IMG/VR virus record: IMGVR_UViG_3300032050_000125
Span: 1-63,819 of that record
Length of the DNA: 63,819 nt
Origin: a virus
Strand: one strand, 5' to 3'
The notes under the pieces were generated by a model. It searched no databases, was not told the DNA's origin, and was given only the letters and a program-made list of their open reading frames with translations. Shown here piece by piece: positions 49,201 through 60,777 of this stretch; position 1 is the stretch's first letter; every line of letters begins with the position of its first letter. Made by a program: the position numbers and the translations under genes.

Positions 49201-52200
49201 TTTGATAATGATGTTGTAAATAATATTATTGATCCGAATAACTACACACTTCCTATTGGTGAATGGGAAAATGAAAAAACACATTTAAATGACAGAGGAA
49301 AATCTTTTGTATACTTTGTTAAAAAGAAGTTAATTGAAAATAATGGAAATATTGAAGAAATAAAGAATTATTTAATTAATGAAAATAATCTTCCAGCTGA
49401 TGAAGCAATGAAGGTTTTCAGAATTGCAATATTTGACCAACAAATTGAACCAGAATTTGAAACATCACTGCAATCAAGCAGATTTATAGCAAATAAATAT
49501 CCAAATATTTGGAAAGATATGATTGAGCTATTTAAAGACGATGATGATGTTGAGTATAATTTTGACGACGTAAAATTTGATACAAGATATGGAAGTATAA
49601 GAGTTGGCGATTTAATGTCTGGCTCTAAAGAACAAGTTGAAAAGTTTAATAAGCTAATAGCAGAGTCAGCAGAAAGTTCTGCTGGCAATCAAGCCCCTTC
49701 ATTTGACCCAGATGATGTTGATCATTTCGGTATGATCCATCTTGTTCCAGCAGCAGATCCAAAAGACACCAATAAAATTCCAGCTATTTATCAAACACCA
49801 GATGGTGGTTATGTGATGGGTTACTCAAATAGAGAAGATGGAAGATTCTATGTATCTCAAGACTTCTTGAGGGTATCTTCTAATGGAAAGCTTGTTCCTA
49901 CGTCACAAGTTACCCAGATATCTGACACACAATCTCCAGAAAGAGAGAAGCAAGATTCTCATACTGGAGTACCAGGAGCCAAGAGTCTAGATGGATACAT
50001 GAGCGCTTATGGTTCTTCTGGGAAAGATACAATGCAAACTGTTTCAACTGGCGGGTCACACAAAGGCGTTGCAAAACACTGGCAAAAGATGATGATGGAT
50101 ACCCAATATAGAGATCTATCAGGCAGAATGGTTAGAGCATACCCAACTTACATGTTGTGGCTTATTGATGATGGTAACTACTTTGCTGGCGTTAAGCTTT
50201 TTGATAATTTCTATGGCTTGCAATCTATTATTGACTTTTCGATAGTTCAGTCAGAAGATATTCTTGGCGACACACTGATGCTAAGAATATCAAATACTTA
50301 TTCCAAATTATCTAAACCAGAAGCCTCATTAAGCAGCATAGTTAATATGGACGGGCAATTAAGTGGCGGGGTTACAAATGCTGAGATAGATAAGACAGCT
50401 GCAAATCTTGCAGGCGGTTCTGCAAAAATTGTTGAGACTTTGATAAGAAGATCAATGAATATGAAGTCTCACATGAACTCTAGATATGTGACCGAAATAA
50501 ACCAAATGAGATTAAAGCCAGGAGTAAGAGTTCACTTAAGAGCTGGATACGGAGCTAACCCAAATTCTCTTCAAACTATTTTTAATGGCGTGATAGCTGA
50601 AGTTGACCATGGGGAAATAATAACAGTCATTGCACAGTCAGATGCCGTTGAGCTAAGTCCTATAATTAATAGCACAAAGAAAAAGGGTGACAGCGGAAAA
50701 ATTGATGGTGGAATAAACACTGGTCTTTGGATGTCTGAACCAAGAGACTTAATGATAAGACTTTTATCTATGGGAGCATCAAGAACAAGAGAAGCATTTG
50801 CTCATGCAACCAGAGGAGCAGTTTTTTCCGAAAACAAATTTGGTATTAGACACTTTGGTTCAATACTTTATAAACCTCTTACTCCTCAGGAAGAGGCTAA
50901 AAGCTCTATGTATAAGCAGAGTGTAATTAACGCTTTCAATGCAACTGGAAGAAATCCGATTACCGGAACAGCTGGCCTTGCTTGGAATTCTGCAGCAAAT
51001 ATAATTACTGGAGGGATAGCAACTACTGCTTCTTTAAGTACTGATATAATGACCGGTGGAATTATATCTCCTCCAACAGCTGGAGGCCTCCAAAGCTTTG
51101 GTGGCTCGGTAAGAACACCAGTTTTAGGCGCAATGCAAACACTTTGGGGAAATTTTTCAACTCAAAGAGATTTAGAAATCTTTAAAAGAAATATCTATCC
51201 GGGCAATGGTGTTGGAGTTGCTCAATTTTTGGGTGGTGACTTAGATGACGGTTGGGCAACCATGGCCAGCATTGATATATCAGAAATTGATAGAGAAAAA
51301 TTTGGTTATGCAGATAGATTGTCAAATAGATCATGGTCAGGTCTAATAGAACAATCTCAGAATATGAGCAATATAGATGCTAATCAAGTTTTGGAAAGAT
51401 CTACAGCAGGAAATGAACTTGTAGATTCAAGTAAAGCTGTAGGAACAAGTAAAATAATCGGTGGAGCTTTGGCCGTTGGTGCTGGAGTTACTGTCGGTAA
51501 TTTTATTGCTCCAGGTGCAGGCCTGCTCCTTGGTGCAAAATTAGGTAAGTCTTTGCAGGGTCGTGGTTTTACTAATGTTATGAAAACTCTTGGTCTTGTT
51601 TCTGATCTAGACGACGATATTTACGATGAAGTTTCGTTTAGAGCTCAAACTTATATGAGATCTGTTTGGGACATGTTCCAGATGTGTGCACGCTTGCTTC
51701 CAAACTATATAGTTGCAGTCAGACCATTTGAAGATAGATCTACTATATTTTATGGTAAGCCACACTGGCTTTATACATCCGGAGTATATCCAATATCAAC
51801 AGGTTTCCCAAATGAAGAACAAGCTAAGATGGACGGTGTATCAATCCCAGGTTATATTGACGCAGATGATTCATTGCAAAAGATATTGGATACAGTTAAC
51901 AAAGAACAATCCCCTATAGCAGATGCGTTAGCAGTTTCACAATCTACAGAAAGTTCTGTTTCAGAATCAATAGCAGCTATGTCAAAAGACATGTTGTCTT
52001 TTAGTGGCATCTTTAGATCAGGAGCTCCTTTAAGAGGAAAGGTAATTAATTTTCTTGATGAAAATCGTAGTGTCTATAAACATTATGATGAGATAGTATC
52101 TAGACTTCCCGTAAATAGAGGAAAAGTACAAGTTGGATTTCACCTTCCATTTGGTCCTAATGGAGAAGGAACAGAAGCTCCAATTCAAGTTGACAAACAT

Positions 52201-55200
52201 AAGCAAATAGACCAACTACCAATACGATTTAGGTATCCATTTTTTACAAACAGAACATCTGGTATACTCCCATCACTAGACTATGACAAGATAGTTAGAG
52301 GAAATACTCAAGAAGATTTTACTAGAAACATAAACAATATTGTTGCAATTTCATTACTTGAAAAAGGATTAATATCTAAAGAAAAAGATTCAGAATCTAC
52401 TGCGCTTGTAAGTGACAAGAATGGTGAAACAACATTAGATTTTAATTTTAGCTTTGCAGCAAAACTCCCGATGATGGGGATAGATGAATTATTAACTGGC
52501 ACTGCAGCATTTGACCCTTCTGGTATTTATGACCCAAACGGTAACTTGGGTCAGATAAACGCATCATACACTGTACAAATGCCGCTTCCAATAATAACTG
52601 AAAACCCACAATATTTTGTAGAAAAATTCCAAGAGTATTATGATGACTTAGATCCAGTCTATGCTCTGCAACAAGAGTTTAATACTCTCCCACTGAACTT
52701 TAGAGATTGGGGAATGCCAAAGACAGCTGAAGAAGAGCAATTCTATATTGCCATGAGATGGCCTTATAATCCAATACCAGGTTTGACAGAAATTGCTTCA
52801 AAGGTAAATAAAACTGCTCCGACTCCAGAAGTTCAAAAAGAAGTTCTTAAAAAATTCTTGAAGATGTACAACTTTCAAGAAGAAGATTTAGTTGGCTCTC
52901 CTGAAGAATATAAAAAGAGAAGAGTATTAGTTTATAATGAGCAAACAAACACAGCTGTAGTTTGTGCTCCAGCGTACTTCTTATGGGGAGAAACCGAATC
53001 CGATGAAGACGGAAACGGAAGCAATAAAATAGACGCTATTGTTTCTCCAGACGCAGCTTACTTCTTAGGACTGTTGATTAACAGTAAAGGTCAAATACTT
53101 TCTCCATTAGAGAATATCGAAAGTGTTAATTCAGAAGGAGTTGAGTTAACCACCACTAGTGCCCAATGGGAAATATTGGGCATGGCAGAACAAAATCTTT
53201 CTGAATGTAGATTTACATTTGTTTCTGATACTACCCCACTAGGAGTTGTAACAAGCACTTATAACCCAGCTAACGCTTTTAGATATGTAGAAGATGGTTG
53301 GAAGTTTTCGGAAGAAAATTTCTTAGTTGGTTTTGGTGCCTTCAAAGCATCTGATGGCACTCCAATATCAGACATTCTTGACATGAACGATGATAGGTTG
53401 CCAGCAAAACAAGTTGGGGTAAACACCAGTGCGCATCCAAGTCTAAAGAGAAATACTCATACAGGAGTTATAATAAAGGATGATTATACTTTTGACGATC
53501 AATTAGCATTAAAAACTGCAGCTGATTGGACAAAAGAATGGAGTCAAGGTGGCAATTATCTTGAGTATTATGACAAGATTATTAGCAATGAACTAGGTGA
53601 ATTATCGCAAGATAATCTTTTTGACGAAATTAAAAAAGATAGAGAAGGAAAAAAGAACGAAAAGTTTGCAGCAGTTTATGATCCACTGGATGCCGTTTCT
53701 GTAACAGCAAGAGGGTTTTATGATGAAAAGTTCGATAGTACAGTTAAGGTTATCGCTGGAAATGGAAGAAGAGTTGCCGAAGCACAGCAAATTTGGGATC
53801 AATTTAGATATGGATATCATACTTATGATTCAGTAAAAAATATATTTCAACAAGTTTATAATCTTGATCCAGATGATGATAAGGTTTCTACTGATCCAAT
53901 ATTTAGCTTATTAACTTGGAAAACTGATTTTGCACTAGAAGAATTTGGAGCAGATACAAGAAGTTCTGAATTTACAACTTTACTTGGCGCAGACTGGATT
54001 AGTTCTGTCAGCGCTCAAACAGCTGCAAAGCAATCAGCTATAGATATAGCAGTGGATGAATATATAGATGGTGGCTATGATGGAGTAGACGAAAATAGCA
54101 AGCCTTTAATCAATAAAGACAAAGGCATACTTGATGCCTACAACGCATTAATAATAAACAAAGCAACAAGCATCAGAGAACTGGTGCGTAATCATTTTGA
54201 AACATACGACTATGCACAGCCAACAAACCCAGAACAGGACCCAACTGGTAAAGACATATCTGAACCTGGAACAGATGGCCAAAGTATATACGAAAGAATC
54301 CAAGAAAAGTTAGGAAAAATAAAATCAACTTCTAGTTCAGAAGAAAAAGCTAAACTTTTACTAGAAAGTGTTGAAAGTCCAAAACAATTATTCTTGTTGT
54401 TAGTAGGTATTTTCAGACAAAAGATGTGGTCAGACCCTTATGCAAGAGCATGGCTTGTACTAAGACCAGATAAAAAGCGTTATAGTGCAACTGGCTGGGG
54501 GACAGCTGCCACTGTTGCTGCCACAGCAGTGTCTATTCCATTTGGAGCAACTGTAGCGGCTTTAGACATTTTTGGTAATGAAAATGATCAATGGAGTTTT
54601 AGATCAGTAGACAAAATGTTCCATGCCTTCATAGACTATAACGCTCAGTACGCATCAAACAGTCAAGCATTTATTAAGCTTCTACAAAAAAACGCAAAAG
54701 AGGGCAACAACGCTAGCAACTGGGTTACTGGAATTGGCGAAGATGCAATTGGTTTTTGGGACAGAAATATTGGTCCTATATTTACAGCATTTGATGCGGC
54801 TCTTGGAAATCTTCTTAATATGTTTAGAATGTCTATGGCTCAAATGGGTTATGGACTACAAGAGCTAGAAAACTTTACTAAACAAGCAAATATTTTAAAT
54901 AAGGCTTATAACGATTCAATCTACTATTCTCTTGGTAGACCTGGGACTTTGTTAAGAGCTGTAGATAATCCATTTACAAGAGAATATGGTGAACCAGTAG
55001 TTGAGATCAGAGAGCCGTTCCAAAGAATGCACTATCTAAGCTCATTCACTCACATCTTGTCCAATAATATTAAGGAAAATGGTAAGGTAGCAACTCAAAT
55101 TACTGCGGTTTCTGATGGCAAATATCCAGTAACAGTATCGTTAGACAAATCTGCTCCAGCTGAAAAGCAAGTTGAAAAAACAGTTGAAACTGGGCTTTAC

Positions 55201-57258
55201 TTTGATAACGCAAAAGGTGAAGGAGTCTTCGGTATACTTCATCCAATTTTCCACCCTCTTGAAACAGCAAGAGGAATTGCAAAACATGCTCAAGGTGAAC
55301 CGGATGAACTGACAGCAAGAAGAGTCGCCTTAGCATATTTGAAAGAATCTTTAAAAGATATATATGGTGGAGAAATAATTGTTGTAGGAAACGCAGACAT
55401 TAGACCACACGACTTAGTTTACTTAGCTGACGTTTATGAAAGAATGTATGGAATATTCGAAGTAGAACAAGTAGTGCACCACTTCACCCCAGAAACAGGT
55501 TTTATAACAAGTATAACTCCTAATGCATTTGTAAGCGTAAATGACCCAGCAAGATGGTTTATGTCCTCTTGGTGCGCCGCACACTTCAGCATGATGAATC
55601 TAAGAAATGATGCAAAGCTTTTGCTACTGAATAAGTCCAATAACAGTAGACTCACTATTAATGGTGATGTGTCAATAGATAATTTAGGGGACATGCTAAA
55701 AGATCAAATGATGGGCGGCATGCAATATACACATGGCCATACAGCTTTGCTTAGAGACATACAAGCAAATCAATTGGCAGACTCTCTCCCTGACACAAAT
55801 GAAAAAGTTAAACAATTAATAAAGAATAATACAGGCAAAACTGATGGTAGTGCAGGAGCAGCTATTTTTGCAGGCCTAGTAATGCCAGCAATAACTGCCA
55901 CAGCTACTGCAGCCACATTTGTAGCTACAGGCGGAACAGGAGCTCTTGCTGCTGGCGCAGTTGCAGCAGTTGGTGCTGGTTTAACAGATGCAGCCTGGAG
56001 TGCTTGGAAATGGGTTAGAAACAATGTGTTGGATCAACACGGATGTTATATACAATATTTGTCAAAAAATGGTCAACCAATGGACGCAGGGTTGTCCAAT
56101 TTCCAAGGAATGGTTGTTGGCAAATACCATTCAAAGAGACTATTACCAGGTATTCTTGGTGTTAGATCAAAAGTTAAAACAGCAGATGGACACGCATTTG
56201 TCAGAAGTGATGATCTACTAAGTAGTTTTGGTTGGAAAGAAAAAGAAATAAGTGCGTTAGTTAGACACATAAGTTTGGAAAATGCAATAGTACAATCAGA
56301 GATATTAAAGTATTCTGGTCTTGGTCCAGAAAAAACAGGGTTAAATGAATTCTTTAAAGCAATTGTTAAAGTAACGCATGTCAAAGACGGTGACACCATA
56401 AAGGCATACGATGTGCTAACAAACAAAGAATATGATGTTAGATTTGAGGGAATAAACACAGCAGAACTTGCTAAGAATAACGTTACTTCTGACACTGCAA
56501 TTATCAACCCAAACTCTCCAGCATCAAAAGCACTTCATTATACTAAGCAAGCTCTTGAAGGAAAGTTATTTGTCTTAAGAATAAGTCCTAATAATCCTGC
56601 CATGATTTTAACAGCTGATGATTTTGAAGCAGGAGCAGCATACAACAACCCAGAAAATTATTTAGCTGCGTATGAATCAAAAACCCAAAATTGGGATGAT
56701 CGTTATATGGCAAGTGTTTTCTATAGAACTGACAAAGATATATATAATTCAATTTATCTAAAGGTTAGAGGAATATTTTTAGGAATTCCAGAATCTACAT
56801 CGAACTCAATTGCGTATATAAAGGAAAAAGTAAAAGAATCCATAAGTCCACAATCTGTTGTTTACACAAGATTTGATACACTTTATGACGCAATTGTAGA
56901 TGAGCAAGCCGTTTACACAATGTCCCCTCCAATATATAGTTCAGTTCCAGAAAACGGATATATTCATTTTGAATCATTGGGTGAAACTGACGCACTAAAC
57001 GGACTAACTAACCTAGAAAAGAAAGCATTTGACGCTGCAATATCGATTCTTATTCTTTATAGGGTATACGAAAAAGCAGCAGAATGGCCAATGGCCGAAT
57101 GGAATGAGTACTATAATGATGGAAGTCCTATAACGCTTAACTGGGAACTTGTAACTACAGGATTAGCTCAAGTTTACACTAAGGGGCTTTTAGCAATTAA
57201 AGGACCTGCGCTTTATTCAGTAGAAGATGTAACACCAATACCAAGAGAAGTAGAATAA
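46245..57258 (+). CDS. giant baseplate/hub-like protein with C-terminal thermonuclease-like domain (3670 aa, one +1 shift)
   Basis: ATG 46245; 61 codons lead to CGGA 46428, and the +1 frame is then open for 3608 codons. Two related beta modules lie near residues 270-430 (LRIGAANFYVPPITISV, FTLEVDLELSQFNHKPF) and 780-920 (KIDLNPNNVIVNSVSLSM, VYNVNLMLVDFDIFQQ). A hub-like domain near 1415-1480 (KPGVRVHLRAGYGANP, FNGVIAEVDHGEIITVIAQSD) resembles gpD/gp27 proteins, and a matching part lies near 3050-3090 (DIRPHDLVYLADVYERMYG). Hydrophobic stretches occur near 1740-1770, 2750-2775 and 3204-3256. Residues about 3370-3440 (VKVTHVKDGDTIKAYD, VRFEGINTAEL) match the start of the staphylococcal-nuclease fold. 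The shift lies between TAG 46408 and TAG 46434. ATG 46657 lacks a ribosome site. Confidence 0.8.
46428..46431 (+). other. in-frame CGGA, +1 frame-change site 7
   Basis: Context TTT-CGGA-TCT. Confined to 46411-46433 by stops in both frames. It controls access to about 98% of the giant protein. Confidence 0.85.
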
Positions 57259-57259
57259 T

Positions 57260-59315
57260 ATGTCTGATTTTGAACTAGATTCATCTGATTTTTCAAGCAC
57301 CCAAAGCATTGTTGATAAGGTAGGTTCACAGTTTTATCCAAATGGTGAAGTTGTTGTTAAGAATACAACAATGTCAAGATTGCCGATGCAGGATAGAACT
57401 TTAAGAAGTGCTGATCCAGCAAAAATTTTACAAGGAGATGGACTTTTCAGAAATCCAGCTTTTGCTACGGCAGCATACGCACAGTCAACCCAATCAGCAC
57501 TACACGGTATATTGGCAGCACAAGCAGATATAGATGATGAAATAAAAATAGCTGACCCAGACGATCCAACTAATAGTAAATATTTAACTGGAGCTGCAGC
57601 TAGATCTGAAATAATGAAACAGTCCATTATGTCAACTGGCGTTGCTCCAAGTGGATTTGAAGCAACTTTGAGAGCGATGAACGCAACTGTTGTTAATTCT
57701 ACAACTTTAAACACAGATGGTAGCGGCTCAGTTGGTAATGATTATGGTGGCAGCTATAGCCATAGCACAACCGGATATAGCCCCGCGCAAAATGCAGAAT
57801 CCTATAATGGTGGTTCTAGACAAATAGCACTTGAAGAAAATTTAACAGACAAAGAAAAAGAAATATATCAAACTAAAACATCAGAATTAAATAAAAAAAG
57901 TAATTTTAAAGGTAGTATATCAACTTTTTCTATTAATTTTAATCAAAATACTTTACCTAGTGGAACAAATCAAGATTTAACTAAATTGGGTTTTGAGATA
58001 TATCAAGGTGGAACTTTTTATGGTGGCGGAGACGGTTCTGGGATTCCGATACCAAAAGAGTATATAGGTTCACGGAACAAAAACATGCTATGTCTCAGCA
58101 GCTCTTATACAACTTCTTTTGGAATTAACAAACACATCATATATTTCTGGTGGTCAAGGAACACATAGAACTATTGTTTCATCAAACTTTGGAGCTCTAA
58201 CCGCAGAAAATAATGGTGTTTCCGATCACTCCTTTGGAAGAGGTTTTGACATTGATATGGTCGGAGATGGAATAAACCCACCAATAAATCTTGTAACAAA
58301 TCTTGATTCCTATAGAAGAGGACTAGACATTTTTTTATCTAATCTTCAAAAACTTCCAAGAGAGCTACATCCAGATTTAATCATAGTCCATGATCAGCTT
58401 GCAAGTGAATTAGGTGTTTTGGAGAAAGGTTTAGAGGATTCAAACTCAGCTGTTAGAGTTAAATACAAAGCTCTTTCTCCGTATATAAACTTTGGATGCG
58501 ATAGTAGCCATAGAAACCACATCCATATAAGTTTTAGTGCGCAAAGAGCAGGATCTTTTTTAACTCCAGCGATGGCTGAAACACTAGGGCAAATTTCTTT
58601 TGGTGGTTCAGGTGGTGGTTCGGAGTTAAATTTTGATAAATTTAAAACAAACTATTATAATAAGCCAAATGAAACATTATCTCCTGATGAAATTCTAAAC
58701 ATGCTAGTGACAACTGGCCTATATAGTTATGAAGTCGCAGCCATCTTTGTAGGGATCGCAGAAAGAGAATCTAGATTTAGCCCGTATGCATTAAACCCTA
58801 ATAGGGTTACTAAAGATTTTTCTTTCGGTTTGTTCCAAATAAATTTACTTCCAGCAGCAAACGGTAAAAAAACATTTTTCTTAAAGTATCCAAGTGACCA
58901 AAACGTGCTCGGCCTTAAATTAGCTTACGCTACAGAAGAAGGTTTATCTCAGTCTGACTTAGAAGATAAAGTAAAAAATACAGCTTCTAGAAGTACGGTT
59001 GATCAAAGAATTTTTATACCATACAACCAAGCTTACATGGTAGGCGTTACGGGAGCTGGAGAAGTAGAATTTTCTAAAAGATTAAAAAACAATACTCAAT
59101 TTGATAATTATATATTTGGTCCATGGGGAGACTATAAAGGAACATATGGATTTATTAACAAGGTAAAATTTTCTACTATTTCCTCCGCATATACTAATAG
59201 TGGTAAAAAAATAGAAACTTTAAAAAGTTGGATTAGAACAAAATTCAAAAATAATAAACCATATCCATATATTGAAGATTGGATGAATGGTGAATATTAT
59301 GAAGAAAACGTTTAA
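57260..59315 (+). CDS. tail-associated peptidoglycan hydrolase: M15-like peptidase plus lysozyme-like domain (684 aa, one +1 shift)
   Basis: ATG 57260 just after the giant gene. Residues 1-271 are a Ser/Asn/Gly-rich structural region (AKILQGDGLFRNPAFATAAY). CGGA at 58073 moves the frame by +1, and the enzyme half follows. At about 320-333 VSDHSFGRGFDIDM gives the S.H..G...D zinc motif, and at about 415-422 RNHIHISF the H.H motif of M15 peptidases. At about 500 ERESRF gives a catalytic Glu, and SFGLFQIN at about 520 completes a transglycosylase/lysozyme-like fold. It would open the cell wall during injection. Failure to shift gives a 302-residue product without either enzyme. The new frame has TAG at 58065. 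Confidence 0.8.
58073..58076 (+). other. in-frame CGGA, +1 frame-change site 8
   Basis: Context TCA-CGGA-ACA. The upstream limit is 58068 (new-frame TAG 58065); the old frame runs on 31 codons to TAG 58166. It separates the structural region from both hydrolase domains. Confidence 0.85.
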
Positions 59316-59332
59316 TTTTACAGAAGGTAATT

Positions 59333-59696
59333 ATGGCAATTAACTATCCAAAATTTGATAAAAAAATAACTGATCAAATTGATGACTCAAAATTTAGGCA
59401 GGTAAAAAATAGACCTGGAACAATAATGAGTTATAATTCAGCTCAAAATACAGCTACTGTAATGGTTGACGAAAAGTTCTCAAGTAATATTCGGGAACAT
59501 GATACCCAATGTCCCTTGCCCGTTTATCTATGGCATACAATCAGTAGCCCCATCACCAGGCACACGATGCCTCGTGGGTTTTAGAGATGAGCACGAAGAC
59601 GATCCATATATTATAATGTACTTCAACGAACCACGTTCATATAAAAATACTCGAAATACAACGGTAGATACCGGTATCCCAAAGTTTATGGTGTAA
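59333..59696 (+). CDS. small baseplate OB/spike-like protein (120 aa, one +1 shift)
   Basis: ATG 59333 with AGAAGG. The first part PGTIMSYNSAQNTATVMVDE is typical of the N-terminal OB-like domain of gp5/gpV-type or Gp45-like baseplate proteins. After CGGG at 59492 the +1 frame gives NMIPNVPCPFIYG and PSPGTRCLVGFRDEHEDDPYI, the conserved second half (NVPV.....G..CLV.F.D.D). The two halves together make one complete domain. This is the only site with CGGG rather than CGGA. Confidence 0.8.
59492..59495 (+). other. in-frame CGGG, +1 frame-change site 9 (variant)
   Basis: Context ATT-CGGG-AAC. Old-frame stop at 59582 and new-frame stop at 59460. The fourth base is G, so the signal is CGG plus a purine, at least. 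Confidence 0.85.
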
Positions 59697-59698
59697 TT

Positions 59699-60382
59699 AT
59701 GATTAATAATGAAGAAGAGTCAAGAAAATCTAATGTCTTTAATGAGGGAGCAGAATTAAAGAGAAGAAAAGAATTTTCAAATAGAGAAGTTGGTATTACT
59801 CATCCAGACCACAAGGGTTTCATAAGAATAGCCGACTCGGGTGAAATAGAAATATTTGCAGCTCCTGGTGTTGGACTTATTTTAAATCCAAATACAAGAA
59901 GTGTTGCGATTGTAGCAGATTCTATTAAGTTCTTTTGTAGAGATGATGACGGTTTAAGATGGAATGACAAATCATTTAATCCAGCTTCTGACGTGTATAA
60001 TGAGCCAGCTCTTTTAAAAACTAATGATTTCTTAAATAATCCAGCTTATTATAGATCAGGTTATTATTTGAATAATTTGGAGCAATTTACACAGAACCAA
60101 GAGCAAAGCCCTATTACTATTATGGGTGAATATGGTTTAGGTTTAAATTTAGGAAAGGATACTCCACTGGTATCTGACCCAAATAAACTTACTCTAGAGC
60201 AAAAAACTTTAATTGACACGTATGCTAAAACGCACACTGAATCAGAAGTTGAATTACTTGTCGATTTCATGTCAAATGGATATACATTCCAAGACGCTTT
60301 AGATAAAGTTTCAAATAGTGAGTTAAATAAGTCAGGAAATCTAGAAAACTTTCCATGGATAACAGACGGTTTGGAAAAATAA
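59699..60382 (+). CDS. baseplate-associated protein (227 aa)
   Basis: ATG 59699, 2 bp after the preceding stop. HPDHKGFIRIADSGEIEIFAAP, GLILNPNTRSVAIVADSIKFF resembles the beta-helical part of spike or wedge-associated proteins. The C-terminal half is helical (SEVELLVDFMSNGYTFQDALDKV). No certain family. Overlaps the gp25-like gene by 1 bp. Confidence 0.55.
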   Translation: MINNEEESRKSNVFNEGAELKRRKEFSNREVGITHPDHKGFIRIADSGEIEIFAAPGVGLILNPNTRSVAIVADSIKFFCRDDDGLRWNDKSFNPASDVYNEPALLKTNDFLNNPAYYRSGYYLNNLEQFTQNQEQSPITIMGEYGLGLNLGKDTPLVSDPNKLTLEQKTLIDTYAKTHTESEVELLVDFMSNGYTFQDALDKVSNSELNKSGNLENFPWITDGLEK

Positions 60383-60765
60383 TGAGCGATTTTTATTTTG
60401 GATACGATGGAGACATTAAATTATCTGGCAATAAAGATATAGCTATGGTCCAAAATAGGGCTCAAAAAGATACCCAGCAAATCTATTTAAGGTTGATGAC
60501 TGAACCAAATGATTTTACAATTTACCCAAGATTAGGTTGTGACTTGTCCCTTCTCAAAGGAATGCCACAAAGTAAAACTACAGGTGAAATAGGCAAAAGA
60601 ATTATTAGAGAAGCTTTAGAAAATGAAACTAAAGGTGGAATATTTAAAGGAAGATCTATATCAATAGACGCAGTTCCAGTATCTGCAACAGCAATAAGAT
60701 TTGATGTGCATATTGAAGACAACTCTTTAGAGCCAATTACCCTATCCATAACTCAAGATATATAA
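60382..60765 (+). CDS. baseplate wedge protein, gp25/GPW-like (127 aa)
   Basis: ATG 60382 overlaps the previous stop (TAATG). GNKDIAMVQNRAQKDTQQIYLRL, FTIYPRLGCDLSLLKG and GKRIIREALENE match the gp25-like lysozyme-related wedge fold, with RFDVHIEDNS.EPITL at the C-terminus. It initiates sheath polymerisation on the baseplate in related phages. Directly precedes the gpJ-like gene, the usual partner. Confidence 0.75.
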   Translation: MSDFYFGYDGDIKLSGNKDIAMVQNRAQKDTQQIYLRLMTEPNDFTIYPRLGCDLSLLKGMPQSKTTGEIGKRIIREALENETKGGIFKGRSISIDAVPVSATAIRFDVHIEDNSLEPITLSITQDI

Positions 60766-60777
60766 ACAGGAGCAAAA

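Noticed and set aside
4482-59696. The downstream parts as independent genes starting at 6835, 42450, 44680, 46657, 58119 or 59466.
   Set aside because: Several would use TTG, none has a ribosome-binding site, all start inside a domain or run, and the open +1 frame extends back exactly to the CGG.
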